A stretch of DNA of 64,000 nt, taken from JAJRTE01 sp964418585. Lineage in GTDB: Bacteria > Myxococcota_A > UBA796 > JAJRTE01. The notes beneath the pieces were generated by a model. The model was not told where the DNA came from. It searched no databases and saw nothing but the letters and a program-made list of their open reading frames with translations. Location: contig CAYQMG010000055.1 of the NCBI GenBank assembly GCA_964418585.1, positions 106,686 to 170,685 on the forward strand, given 5' to 3'. The translations under genes were made by a program, and so were the position numbers. This document shows, in pieces, positions 27,271 to 36,572 of the stretch; the first letter of the stretch is position 1; the number at the start of each line of letters is the position of its first letter.

Positions 27271-27533
27271 GCTGCCATGGTGTCCCGGCTCGAGCATACC
27301 GTCAATCGCGACACCTCCCCCGGGCCGTGGCGCCTCCCCGTTCCTGTGGCCGCTGGTCCCCCGGCCTACCGGTGCTTCTCGACGCCTTGCAATTTGTGGT
27401 TGCCCTGACCGCGCCAAAGGTGTAATGATCGACCCAACCGCGCCCGCACGGCGCACGAACCCCCCACGAGTTCCTCGAGGCTGCAGTTCGCACCCCGTTG
27501 GCTCGTGGCGGCCTGGCACGGCAAAGAGCGGGG

Positions 27534-28184
27534 ATGGACCCAGCACGCTACATCGTCATCGAGGGCGTCGTCGGCGTCGGCAAGTCCGCGCTGATGCGCC
27601 ACCTGGCCCGGCGCATCAACGCCCGGATGGTGTTTGACCCGACCGAGGAGAACCCGTTTCTGGACAGGTTCTACCAGAATCCTCGAAAGTACGCTTTCCA
27701 GACCCAGGTCTACTTCCTGCTCCGCCGTTTCCAGCAACAAGAGGAACTCAAGCAGCAGGACCTGTTCGCCCGTAACATCGTGGCGGACTACCTGTTCGCG
27801 CGCGATGCCCTGTTCGCCAATCTTTGCCTGGACCGCGACGAATTGATCCTGTATCGAAAGGTCTACGGCCTGCTCGATGTTCAGGTCGTCAAGCCGGACC
27901 TGGTCGTGTATCTTGAAATAGGTGCCGACGCCCTGCTCCAGCGACTCCGGCGACATGCGCCCAAGGTGGAGCGGGCCATCCGGGGCAAGTACCTCGAGGA
28001 CATGATCCAGACGTACAACAACTTTTTCTTCAACTACCAGGAGACCCCCCTTCTGGTGATACGATCGTCGAACGTGGACATTGTCGGCTCCGAACAGGAC
28101 CGCGAGGAGCTGACTCGAGAAATCCTTCGAATGGGAAAGGGGACCAAACATTTCATCCCGCTTGGATCCAGCTTCCTGGACTGA
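27534..28184 (+). CDS. Deoxynucleoside kinase (dNK/dGK family)
   Basis: A 216-residue P-loop kinase of nucleotide salvage. GVVGVGKSALM is the Walker A loop at residues ~9-19. NIVADYLFARDALFA corresponds to the family's lid/DRS region, and the family's C-terminal half is intact. It phosphorylates purine or pyrimidine deoxynucleosides at the 5' position; specificity cannot be read. The ATG at 27534 follows AAAGAGCGGGG and starts right before the P-loop. It precedes panB-panC by 120 bases, a context I recall from other deltaproteobacteria. Confidence 0.85.
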   Translation: MDPARYIVIEGVVGVGKSALMRHLARRINARMVFDPTEENPFLDRFYQNPRKYAFQTQVYFLLRRFQQQEELKQQDLFARNIVADYLFARDALFANLCLDRDELILYRKVYGLLDVQVVKPDLVVYLEIGADALLQRLRRHAPKVERAIRGKYLEDMIQTYNNFFFNYQETPLLVIRSSNVDIVGSEQDREELTREILRMGKGTKHFIPLGSSFLD

Positions 28185-28304
28185 GACGGGGCAAGAACCC
28201 GGGTGGATGCACGCCACCGCCACGGGCAAACAACCTCTCGACCGCCAAGGCTCCGGTGTTTTCCGGGCCTGACAGGGTGAGAGGGCAGACTGGAGAGCAA
28301 ACCA

Positions 28305-29150
28305 ATGTCCAAGGTAGTGACCAACCGCAAGATGACGGTATTGGACCTTCGCCGCATGAAGGCCGAGAATCGTCGAATCACCATGTTGACCGCCTACGAC
28401 TACACCATGGCCAGACTGGTCGATGCCGCCGGAATCGACATCGTGCTGGTCGGCGACTCCCTCGGGATGGTGATCCAGGGCCAGGACAACACCCTCCCGG
28501 TGACGCTCGACCACATGATCTATCACACCCGGTGTGTGTCTCGAGGCCTCGAGCGGGCCCAACTGGTCATGGACATGCCTTTCATGACCTACCACACGCA
28601 GGAGGAAGCGCTGCGGAATGCGGGCCGTGCCCTGAGCGAGGGGCGGGCCGAAGCGGTGAAAATGGAAGGGGGCGAGGACCTTGCGGAAACCATCCACGCG
28701 GTGACCCGGCAGGGGATTCCGGTGATGGGCCACATTGGTCTCACGCCGCAATCGGTGCACGCGCTGGGCGGGTTCAAGGTTCAGGGGCGGAAGGCGGAAC
28801 GGGCCGAGCAGATCCGACGGGACGCGGTGGCTGTGGAGCAAGCCGGGGCGTACAGCGTGGTGCTCGAGGGCATTCCGATGCAACTGGCCACCGAGATCAG
28901 CCAGATGCTGACGATTCCGACCATCGGTATCGGGGCCGGAAACGGCTGTGACGGGCAGGTTCTGGTGGTCAATGACCTCCTGGGGATGGATGAGGGGTTC
29001 AAACCGAAGTTCGTCAAGCGGTATGCGAACCTCCACCAGACCATCGTGAGCGCCATCCGGACCTATGCGGAAGAGGTCAGGCAAGGCGTGTTCCCGGACG
29101 AAGCGCATAGCTTTCACTTCACCACCCGGCGGAAGCGCGAGGTCGCCTGA
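28305..29150 (+). CDS. panB: 3-methyl-2-oxobutanoate hydroxymethyltransferase
   Basis: A 281-residue TIM-barrel enzyme that transfers a hydroxymethyl group from methylene-tetrahydrofolate to ketoisovalerate, the first committed step to pantothenate and coenzyme A. ITMLTAYDYTMARLVDAAG and IVLVGDSLGMVIQG carry the metal-binding Asp residues. HIGLTPQSVHALGGFKVQG and the closing TIGIGAGNGCDGQVLVVND are equally diagnostic. GGAGAG precedes the ATG. The panC gene follows after 187 bases. Confidence 0.96.
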   Translation: MSKVVTNRKMTVLDLRRMKAENRRITMLTAYDYTMARLVDAAGIDIVLVGDSLGMVIQGQDNTLPVTLDHMIYHTRCVSRGLERAQLVMDMPFMTYHTQEEALRNAGRALSEGRAEAVKMEGGEDLAETIHAVTRQGIPVMGHIGLTPQSVHALGGFKVQGRKAERAEQIRRDAVAVEQAGAYSVVLEGIPMQLATEISQMLTIPTIGIGAGNGCDGQVLVVNDLLGMDEGFKPKFVKRYANLHQTIVSAIRTYAEEVRQGVFPDEAHSFHFTTRRKREVA

Positions 29151-29337
29151 CGTTCCGGGAGGACCGGGGAGGTCCCGGCGTTGACCGGGCCGGCCCGGAA
29201 TCCCACGGTGTGTGGTCGAGGTATCGAAAGCAGAAGAGGGCCGGCCCGGGTTTTCCTGGAGCGAATGGAAGCAGGGGTCGGGGTTTGTCTTGTTGCAGCA
29301 GGGTGAGCCGGGTCTCACTCCTGGACAGGGGAATGTC

Positions 29338-30210
29338 ATGCAAGTGATTCGCGACATCGATACGCTGCATGCGTGGAGACGGAGTCGGACCGAGGCGGGG
29401 GAGACGGTGGCGCTGGTACCGACCATGGGCTATCTGCACGAGGGGCACCTGTCTCTGTGCCGGATCGCCGCCTCTCACGCAGACCGGGTGGTGGCCACCA
29501 TTTTCGTCAACCCGACCCAGTTCGGCCCCAACGAGGATTTCGAGAGCTACCCACGGGATGAGGGAGCGGACATCGTGAAGCTTGCCGAAAATGGGGTGCA
29601 CTGTGTCTTCTTGCCCACCGTGGACATGATGTATCCCACGGGCTACGACACCTTCGTGGAAGTCCAGGGACTCACCGCACCGCTCTGTGGCGCCAGTCGG
29701 CCCGGTCACTTCCGGGGGGTGACCACGATCGTGTGCAAGCTGTTCCATCTGGTGCAACCGAACGTGGCGGTATTCGGTCTCAAGGATTACCAGCAGTACC
29801 TGGTCATCCGGAAGATGGTGCAAGACCTGTTGATGGACATCCAGGTGGTGGGAGGACCCATCGTGCGCGATCTGGATGGTCTGGCGCTGAGTTCGCGCAA
29901 CGCCTACCTGTCGCCTCGAGGCCGCGAGGCGGCGACCGTTTTGTATCGAGGGCTCACGGCAGCGCGAGAAGCCTACGAAGCAGGGGAACGGGATCCTCGA
30001 GTGCTTCGGGAGGTGGCCCTGGCGCCGATCCAGGCCGAACCGCTTGCGCGCGTGGACTACGTGGAGGTACTGGACGCTGAAACGCTCGGCGAGGCCCGAC
30101 CGGATCGGCCCATGGTGGTGGCCATGGCGGTTTTCGTGGAGAAACCGCGACTTATCGACAACCTGGTGCTCGGAGGTTCCCCCGGGGGGCGGTCCGAGGA
30201 ACCCGGATAG
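29338..30210 (+). CDS. panC: Pantothenate synthetase
   Basis: A 290-residue ATP-dependent ligase joining pantoate and beta-alanine. VPTMGYLHEGHLSLCRIA holds the HIGH-like nucleotide motif. IFVNPTQFGPNEDF, GASRPGHFRGVTTIV and GLALSSRNAYLSPRGR are the pantoate and ATP sites. The ATG at 29338 was chosen because GGGGA lies 7 bases upstream and the protein then begins with the family's MQVIRDI; the frame from 29212 adds an unrelated N-terminus. It completes the panB-panC pair. Confidence 0.96.
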   Translation: MQVIRDIDTLHAWRRSRTEAGETVALVPTMGYLHEGHLSLCRIAASHADRVVATIFVNPTQFGPNEDFESYPRDEGADIVKLAENGVHCVFLPTVDMMYPTGYDTFVEVQGLTAPLCGASRPGHFRGVTTIVCKLFHLVQPNVAVFGLKDYQQYLVIRKMVQDLLMDIQVVGGPIVRDLDGLALSSRNAYLSPRGREAATVLYRGLTAAREAYEAGERDPRVLREVALAPIQAEPLARVDYVEVLDAETLGEARPDRPMVVAMAVFVEKPRLIDNLVLGGSPGGRSEEPG

Positions 30211-30323
30211 TGCACCATGGGTCCCGCCCCGGAAAGGAGACAACCGTTGGGGGGCGCCCCCGGGCCGGAGAATACAGGGTCGGCCGGGCCCCTCCGTCCC
30301 CCCCTCGGGCTGCCGGCTTCGCG

Positions 30324-30353
30324 TTGACGGGAAGGTGAACACCGTGCTAAAGC
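30324..30353 (+). promoter_or_regulatory. Sigma-70-type promoter for phosphofructokinase
   Basis: TTGACG, 18 bases, TAAAGC, with TGC just before the -10 (extended form). It lies 70 bases before the start codon. Confidence 0.5.
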
Positions 30354-30423
30354 TATGCTGCCGGGCGCACGTGTCTGACACGCATGCCCGGAGGCAACCG
30401 GGCGTCGCAACAGGGAGCAACGG

Positions 30424-31599
30424 ATGTCAGTGTCGTCAAGAGCGTCAGTCAAGCAGGGCGAGGCGGAGGATCCCTTTGCCCGCCGGTCCATACCCGATCC
30501 GGTCATCCGGAAGATAGCGATCAGCACGGGCGGCGGAGACGCGCCGGGGCTCAACGCCGTGATCCGGTCGGTGGTGTTGTCTGCAACGAAGCTTGGGTGG
30601 AAGGTGGTCGGGATTCGGGACGGCTACCAGGGGATTCTCGCCCCGGAACGGTATCCAGGCGGAGGTATCGTACCGCTCACGCATCGAGACGTGCGGGGGA
30701 TCACCCACCTCGGTGGGACCATCCTGGGCACCACGAATCGGGGCAACCCCTTTGCCTACCCCGGCACTGGACCGAACGGGGAGGCCGTGGAGGTGGATCG
30801 TTCCAGGGATGTGATTCAGGCTCTGGAAAACAACGACATCGACGCGCTTGTGGTCGTCGGAGGCGATGGTTCCCTCGCCATAGCGAACCGTTTCCACGAG
30901 CGCGGGGTGCGGGTGATCGGTGTTCCCAAAACCATTGACAACGACCTGGACGAGACGGTGGCCACGTTCGGATTCGACACAGCCGTCCAGTTTGCCACCG
31001 AGTGTATCGATCGGCTCCACTCCACCGCCGAGGCGCACCACCGGGTGATGGTGGTGGAGGTGATGGGTCGGTATGCCGGATGGATCGCGCTCCACGCCGG
31101 AGTGGCGGGCACGGCCGACGCGATCTTGATTCCGGAGATCCCCTACGATATCAACCGGGTGGCCGCCAAGGTCGAGGAACGCCGCCGGTCTGGAGCATCG
31201 TTCTCCATCGTGGTCGTGGCCGAGGGCGCGCGGCCGCTGGGGGGGACCATCTCGGTGATCTCCAAGGAGGTGGGGCGGGCCGAACGCCTTGGTGGTGCAG
31301 GCGACCGGGTGACCCGGGCGTTGCAAGCGCTGACCGGCCAGGAAGCCCGGACCGTGGTGCTCGGTCACCTCCTGCGCGGCGGCAAGCCGTCCGCCCGGGA
31401 CCGTCTCCTCGCCCTCCGCTTCGGGGCGGCCGCGGTGCGCGCCCTGGCCGAAGGACACTCCGGCGTGATGGTGGCGCTCGACCCGCCTGTGGTCCACCAT
31501 GTGCCTCTCTCCCTGGTGGCAGGCCGCATGAAACAAGTTCCCCTCGATTCCGATACCATTGCCACCGCGCGAGACCTGGGCGTCTGCCTCGGCGACTGA
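30424..31599 (+). CDS. pfkA: 6-phosphofructokinase, group III-like
   Basis: A 391-residue PfkA-superfamily enzyme phosphorylating fructose 6-phosphate. The first nucleotide loop is STGGGDAPGLNAVIR, the phosphoryl-donor loop is VVGGDGSLAIA and the catalytic loop is PKTIDNDLDET (Asp as base). At the two positions that separate ATP from pyrophosphate enzymes (E. coli 104 and 124) it has Gly149 and Lys169. Gly favours ATP, while Lys is shared with pyrophosphate and group III enzymes, so ATP is likely but not certain. An N-terminal extension of about 28 residues precedes the fold. GGGAG lies 6 bases before the ATG. Confidence 0.9.
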   Translation: MSVSSRASVKQGEAEDPFARRSIPDPVIRKIAISTGGGDAPGLNAVIRSVVLSATKLGWKVVGIRDGYQGILAPERYPGGGIVPLTHRDVRGITHLGGTILGTTNRGNPFAYPGTGPNGEAVEVDRSRDVIQALENNDIDALVVVGGDGSLAIANRFHERGVRVIGVPKTIDNDLDETVATFGFDTAVQFATECIDRLHSTAEAHHRVMVVEVMGRYAGWIALHAGVAGTADAILIPEIPYDINRVAAKVEERRRSGASFSIVVVAEGARPLGGTISVISKEVGRAERLGGAGDRVTRALQALTGQEARTVVLGHLLRGGKPSARDRLLALRFGAAAVRALAEGHSGVMVALDPPVVHHVPLSLVAGRMKQVPLDSDTIATARDLGVCLGD

Positions 31600-31627
31600 C
31601 CCGACCCCGCCGGGTATCGGCCCCGGA

Positions 31628-32338
31628 TCAGGGCACGGCAAGCAGGTGATCGTCGAAGCGCCACCGTTTCATGGCGGTGGGATAGGCCAGGAGAATTTTC
31701 AACCGTTCCAGGAACTCCTTCCGGGAGATTTCATGGGCGCCCATCCGGACCAGGTGGGGGGTGGTGACCTGGCAGTCAATGAGGCAATCTCCGATTTCTT
31801 TCAAGTAGTTGACGAGCGCCACCAGGGCCACCTTGGATGCATCCGACCGGCGGGCGAACATGGATTCCCCGTAGAAGCACCGTCCCAGGAAGACCCCGTA
31901 CAACCCACCCACCAGGCGACGGCCCTCCCACGTCTCCACCGAGTGAGCCAACCCGAGCCAGTGAAGACGCAGGTAGGCCCGCTGCATGTCCCGTGTCAAC
32001 CAGGTCCCCCCCTCCTGATCCTGACGCGCCCTCGGCGCCGCGCACCCCTCCAGCACGCGACGAAACGCCCGGTCGGCAGTCACCGAAAAGATCCCTTTCC
32101 GAAGCGTCTTGCGCAGACTCCTCGAGACGTGGAGTTTTTCAGGCTCCAGCACGAGTCTCGGGTCGGGCGACCACCAGAGGATCGGCGTGTCGTCATCGTA
32201 CCAGGGAAAGATACCGTATTGATACGCCCGTAGAAGCCGCTTCACGGAAAGATCCCCTCCCACAGCGATCAATCCGCTCTCGTCCGCTTTCTCCGGATGT
32301 GGAAACACAGGTGCTCGGGGCAATCGATACACAGGCAT
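31628..32338 (-). CDS. aat: Leucyl/phenylalanyl-tRNA-protein transferase
   Basis: A 236-residue enzyme adding Leu or Phe from charged tRNA to proteins with N-terminal Arg or Lys, marking them for ClpS/ClpAP. Signatures: LIAVGGDLSVKRLLRAYQYG, GIFPWY, WWSPDPRLVL, HSVETWEGRRLVGGLYG and FYGESMFARRSDASKVAL. The ATG at 32338 gives the family's normal start; nine more in-frame residues upstream are possible. It converges on phosphofructokinase with 28 bases between stops. Confidence 0.94.
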   Translation of the reverse strand: MPVYRLPRAPVFPHPEKADESGLIAVGGDLSVKRLLRAYQYGIFPWYDDDTPILWWSPDPRLVLEPEKLHVSRSLRKTLRKGIFSVTADRAFRRVLEGCAAPRARQDQEGGTWLTRDMQRAYLRLHWLGLAHSVETWEGRRLVGGLYGVFLGRCFYGESMFARRSDASKVALVALVNYLKEIGDCLIDCQVTTPHLVRMGAHEISRKEFLERLKILLAYPTAMKRWRFDDHLLAVP

Positions 32339-32551
32339 GGCAGAGATTCCGCATCCTTTCGACAATCCGGCGCCACGGTCCCGGCGCCCCTCAATGGTTC
32401 AACATGCCACAGAATCTCCCACATGCATCCAGAATCCTTTTCCATTTTCTCGCGCCCAGGTGTCGAAAAGAGTGACGGCGGAAGTCACAAACCTTTCCCA
32501 CCGTCAATTCGACCAGACATCAACAACGATCGACACCGAGGAGGAAACATC

Positions 32552-33586
32552 ATGTATCGCCGCTTCCTGCTTCCCCTGCTCGCCCTGGTCCCCCTGGCCG
32601 GATGCGACCAGGTCTCCGAGACCGACACCCCGGACGCCACCGTGACGGCCGAGGAACTCGTGGCTGCACTCCCCACCGCGGAGATGCTCGAGGCCCGCTA
32701 CCCCGGATATTCCGCACCCGAGGAAAAGACCAGTCCGGCCGACATGAGCAAGATGACCGTCTCGAGCACGGACGAGGGCGCCTCGTGCGCCGAGGCCGAC
32801 AACGACGAAACCGCCTACTTCTACCAGGATGGGTGCCGGGTCATCACCTACGTCAACGGCGTGGTCCGGGATGTGATGAACCTTCTGCACACCGCCATCA
32901 GCCATCAACCGACGCACCAGGGGGGCGGCGTCTACATCTGGGGTCCGTTCGAACCCGAACCGGGAATCACGATGATGTTCGGAATGCAAAAGAACGAGGA
33001 CGGTTCCATCGGATACAAGCTCGACGCCAAACGCTCGGACGCATCGGATGCAACCTACCTCACCCTGCTGCGAGGGCACATCGAGGAGGGCGAGGACCTG
33101 GCCCACAACGTGGGCGACTTCGACCTCAGCTATGACAACATTCAGCAAGTCAATCCGTCCGCCGGAGTGGGCGGTGTCGCCGAGTACGACTACGACAGTC
33201 TCGGAACGCAGACCGGGGTTCACGCGCGCCTCCACAACATCCTCGCCGGGGACGGACTCCGGCACCAGGCCGAGGTGAGCTACTACGTCAACGCCGATAC
33301 CAGCGGCGAAATGTGGTACGGATTCACCGACGACCTGAAGGAAGGAGAGGTCGGGTCGAGCGGAGAGGTGGTCCAGGAGACGGCCAAGGTGCACACCCGG
33401 TGGCTCTCCGACGGCCAGGGCCGCTCCGACGCCACCATCACCGGCGGCGACCTGGGCGAGGACGTTGGGCGCGTCACCGAATGCTGGGATGCCGACTACT
33501 TCCAGGTCTACGCTGCCGCCAACTGGGCGGGCGAGACCGGCGACCCGGACCTGTGCGCGTTCGAGTCTCCCCAGTTCCCAAACTGA
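32552..33586 (+). CDS. Putative lipoprotein of unknown function
   Basis: A 344-residue protein. MYRRFLLPLLALVPLAGC is a textbook lipoprotein signal, with Cys18 as the lipid site. The mature protein is acidic, rich in Asp, Gly and Tyr, with four further cysteines in two pairs: C in EGASCAEAD with C in YQDGCRVIT, and C in VTECWDADY with C in PDLCAFES. Repeated aromatic strands such as YIWGPFEPEPGITMMFG and SYYVNADTSGEMWYGF suggest a beta-rich domain. No family was recognised. GAGGAGG lies 4-10 bases before the ATG, a strong site, so the longer frame from 32297 is rejected. Confidence 0.7.
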   Translation: MYRRFLLPLLALVPLAGCDQVSETDTPDATVTAEELVAALPTAEMLEARYPGYSAPEEKTSPADMSKMTVSSTDEGASCAEADNDETAYFYQDGCRVITYVNGVVRDVMNLLHTAISHQPTHQGGGVYIWGPFEPEPGITMMFGMQKNEDGSIGYKLDAKRSDASDATYLTLLRGHIEEGEDLAHNVGDFDLSYDNIQQVNPSAGVGGVAEYDYDSLGTQTGVHARLHNILAGDGLRHQAEVSYYVNADTSGEMWYGFTDDLKEGEVGSSGEVVQETAKVHTRWLSDGQGRSDATITGGDLGEDVGRVTECWDADYFQVYAAANWAGETGDPDLCAFESPQFPN

Positions 33587-33678
33587 CCCCTGCATGAGCC
33601 CCGCATGAGCCCGGCTCGGCCCTCCCCACCGCATTCCCATCCCACTCCCGACCGTCATGGATTCCCTGCACCCCGCGC

Positions 33679-33707
33679 TTGACGCTCCTCGAGTCCCGTG
33701 CTAGAAC
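33679..33707 (+). promoter_or_regulatory. Sigma-70-type promoter for the S51-like gene
   Basis: TTGACG, 17 bases, TAGAAC, with TGC directly before the -10. It lies about 60 bases before the start codon. Confidence 0.5.
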
Positions 33708-33766
33708 TCTCCGGCATGCCACGGGGGGATTGCCAGAAAAACGAAACAACTGAGGGGCGACGCACC

Positions 33767-34699
33767 ATGTACCGGCCAACCACACTGGTCTACAGTTCAC
33801 ACAACCGCTGCGAGTACCTGCACCGCGAGTTCATCGTTCAGCGCGCACTGGAGAGCCCGGACAACAAGACCATCCTCCACCTGCCCATGTCCATGCACCA
33901 CCGGCACCAGCAGCAATACGGGTACGATACCTTCGCCTGGTACTTCCGCAAGTTCGAGCCCTATGGTCTTCGCCACATGCCGTTTTTCTGGAGTGAGGAT
34001 CTGAGGCGTGAGGACGTGGACCTGCTCTTCCACCACCTCTACCACGACCAGGTGGTCATCCTCGGCGGCGGCAACAGCGAATTGGGGTTGGCCCGATACC
34101 GCGCCCTGGGCGAGCGGTTCTACGGAGACCGCGACAAGTTCGGACGGGTGCTGCACGAACGCCAGGCACGCGGCATGCTCACCGTGGGCTTCTCCGCAGG
34201 AGCGGACCAGCTATGCCACTACCTGGCGACCTCCATCGAGGAACCCATGGGCGACCCGTACGGGTTCGGCCTGGCCCACCGGCTGGTGGTCACCTTGCAC
34301 CACGAACCGGGCCGGGAATGGATCGTGGCCATGGGGGCAGCCAAGTACCCGGAATGCCTCGTGTTCGGGCTGCCAAACGACTCCGGCCTGGCCGTGTCTC
34401 AAGGGATACTCCCGTCGGGCAACCGGTGGCAACTCATCCAGTTCATCGTCGACGAATCATGGGATCTGCCCGAGGACGGGTGGCACATCAAGACACGCCA
34501 GGGCGTGCGTATCGAGCACCGATACGCGGACGGCCGCCACTGGGCGTTCAACGGCGGTGAACAGCTCCTCCGGGTGATCTCCCCGGACGGCACATGGCAG
34601 GATGCCTGGATGAAGACACATGGGCGACACATCCTCCACTACGACACGCAAACCCCCACTTTTTTCCACAGCTTTGAACACATCCTCGAGAACCACTGA
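33767..34699 (+). CDS. Peptidase S51 / cyanophycinase-like protein
   Basis: A 310-residue protein with the glutamine-amidotransferase-like fold of family S51. VVILGGGNSELGLARYRAL matches the GGGN(T) substrate loop, and the nucleophile elbow is VGFSAGADQLC with Ser143 in the GxSAGA context typical of dipeptidase E and cyanophycinase. Such enzymes cleave Asp-X dipeptides or cyanophycin. There is no signal peptide and no cyanophycin synthetase nearby, so the substrate is open. GAGGGG precedes the ATG at 33767. The C-terminal ~100 residues (from about ILPSGNRW) are unlike standard S51 and may be an extra domain. Confidence 0.7.
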   Translation: MYRPTTLVYSSHNRCEYLHREFIVQRALESPDNKTILHLPMSMHHRHQQQYGYDTFAWYFRKFEPYGLRHMPFFWSEDLRREDVDLLFHHLYHDQVVILGGGNSELGLARYRALGERFYGDRDKFGRVLHERQARGMLTVGFSAGADQLCHYLATSIEEPMGDPYGFGLAHRLVVTLHHEPGREWIVAMGAAKYPECLVFGLPNDSGLAVSQGILPSGNRWQLIQFIVDESWDLPEDGWHIKTRQGVRIEHRYADGRHWAFNGGEQLLRVISPDGTWQDAWMKTHGRHILHYDTQTPTFFHSFEHILENH

Positions 34700-34889
34700 C
34701 CTCGCGCTCTCCTTCCCCGCGAATCGCAAAAATGATCTACAATGAAGCAGCGACACCGGGATCCTGCGGTGTTCGTCCGCAGTCACCCCGGGTGTGGGCA
34801 CCGTTCCCGGAGTCGAGATGTCTCGAGCGACCGCTGCCCGGAATCCGGCGGGGCGTCCAACGCCGGGGAAGCCGAGAGGAAGCGAACCC

Positions 34890-36518
34890 ATGCAAGAGTC
34901 CCGAAACCGACCCTCTCCCTTGATCGGCCCAGGTCCGGGGGAACCGGAGCCGCTCGAGAACGCCCGGCACCCGGCCGTGGAAGAGCTGGAACTCCTGATT
35001 CGAGCGCGGTACCCCATCATCTACGTGGTGACCTGGGAGGAAGCGCGTCTGGAGGCGGATCTCCAGTCCATTGCGGCGCGGCGCGGCAAGAAGCTCTATT
35101 GCTGGACCGTGACCACGGACATGCAGCCGGCCGGCACCGTGGTGGGGGGTCGACGCCGGGGGCTGGCAGACCCGATCGATGCCCTGGACCGGGTGCTCGA
35201 GTACAAGGAGCCGGCCATCTACCTGTTCAAGGACTTCCATCCGTTCATGCGCGGCCGGGAAGGCAACGTGGCGGTCATCCGGAAGCTTCGTGAGGTGTCG
35301 GAGGCGCTCTCGGACAGCTTCAAGACACTGGTCATCAGCGCGCCGGTGATGGAGATTGCCCGGGAACTGGAGAAGGACGTCACTGTACTCGACTATCCTC
35401 TCCCGGACGCGGGGGAACTCGATCGGCTCCTGGAGCGTATCTGTCGGGAGGTGGGGGAGACCTCCACCATTCAGATTGACCTGGACCGGGAGGGCCGGGA
35501 CCGACTGGTGCAGGCGGCCCTGGGATTGACGCTCAAGGAGGCGGAGAACGTCTTTGCCAAGACCATCGTGCAGGATGGCCGACTTTCCGCCGATGATGTC
35601 TCCCTGGTTTTCACGGAGAAGCAACTCATCGTGCGCAAGAGCGGCCTGCTCGAGTTCATCGACACGCCGACGGACATGGGGGAGATAGGCGGACTGGACC
35701 GGCTGAAGGAATGGTTGACCAAGCGCACGTCCGCCTTCTCGGAGCAGGCGCGCCGGTTCGGACTGCCGCCTCCCAAGGGCGTGCTCCTGGTCGGGGTGCA
35801 GGGGTGCGGGAAGAGCTTGAGCGCCAAGGCGGTGAGCCGTCTGTGGGGGCTCCCCCTGGTCCGGTTCGACGTGGGACGCCTCTTTTCCAGCCTGGTCGGC
35901 GCTTCCGAAGAGAACATGCGACGCGCCCTCGGGGTGGCCGAGAGTATCGCTCCGGTGGTGCTCTGGGTGGACGAGATCGACAAATCCCTGAGCGGCGCCC
36001 AGGGTTCCGCCAATACCGACGGCGGCACCACGGCTCGAGTCATGAGCACCTTCTTGACCTGGCTGAGCGAGAAGGAGCGGCCGGTTTTCGTGGTGGCCAC
36101 TGCGAACGACATCACCTTGCTGCCCCCGGAACTGCTCCGGAAAGGACGTCTGGACGAGATCTTTTTCGTGGACCTCCCCACCGCGGCGGAGCGGCTCCGG
36201 ATTTTCGAAATCCACCTCAGGAAGCGGGGACGGGACCCGACCCAATTCGACCTCGAGGCCCTGGCCGAGGCCGCTGATGGCTTCAGCGGAGCAGAGATCG
36301 AGGAGGCGGTGATCAGCGGACTCTACGACGCTTTCCATGCGGAACGCGACCTCACCACCCAGGACGTGCTCGGTGCGATTCGCGACACGGTGCCCCTGGC
36401 GCGAACCATGGAAGAGTCCATCACGGCCCTCCGGACCTGGGCGCACGGGCGGGCCAGGCCGGCGTCATCTCCCCCGCCCGAGGCAACTCGAGTATCCCGG
36501 AGGAAGCTCGAACTCTGA
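34890..36518 (+). CDS. ycf46: Ycf46-type AAA ATPase
   Basis: A 542-residue AAA+ protein like cyanobacterial/plastid Ycf46. The N-terminal ~250 residues are the degenerate Ycf46 half (YPIIYVVTWEEARLEADL, then LFKDFHPFM and VLDYPLPD). The C-terminal half is an active AAA module: Walker A GVQGCGKS (302-309), Walker B VLWVDEIDK, sensor 1 VVATANDITLLPPELLRKGR with the arginine finger, and the helical lid near FSGAEIEEAVI. In cyanobacteria the family is linked to inorganic-carbon response; its biochemical task is unknown. GAGAGGAAG precedes the ATG at 34890. It leads a six-gene run with DUF1257 and DUF2997 directly downstream. Confidence 0.88.
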   Translation: MQESRNRPSPLIGPGPGEPEPLENARHPAVEELELLIRARYPIIYVVTWEEARLEADLQSIAARRGKKLYCWTVTTDMQPAGTVVGGRRRGLADPIDALDRVLEYKEPAIYLFKDFHPFMRGREGNVAVIRKLREVSEALSDSFKTLVISAPVMEIARELEKDVTVLDYPLPDAGELDRLLERICREVGETSTIQIDLDREGRDRLVQAALGLTLKEAENVFAKTIVQDGRLSADDVSLVFTEKQLIVRKSGLLEFIDTPTDMGEIGGLDRLKEWLTKRTSAFSEQARRFGLPPPKGVLLVGVQGCGKSLSAKAVSRLWGLPLVRFDVGRLFSSLVGASEENMRRALGVAESIAPVVLWVDEIDKSLSGAQGSANTDGGTTARVMSTFLTWLSEKERPVFVVATANDITLLPPELLRKGRLDEIFFVDLPTAAERLRIFEIHLRKRGRDPTQFDLEALAEAADGFSGAEIEEAVISGLYDAFHAERDLTTQDVLGAIRDTVPLARTMEESITALRTWAHGRARPASSPPPEATRVSRRKLEL

Positions 36519-36572
36519 CCTTGTTCCAACTCGAGACGGCCCGGTTCCCGGCCGAACAAGGAGGATCCGCCC

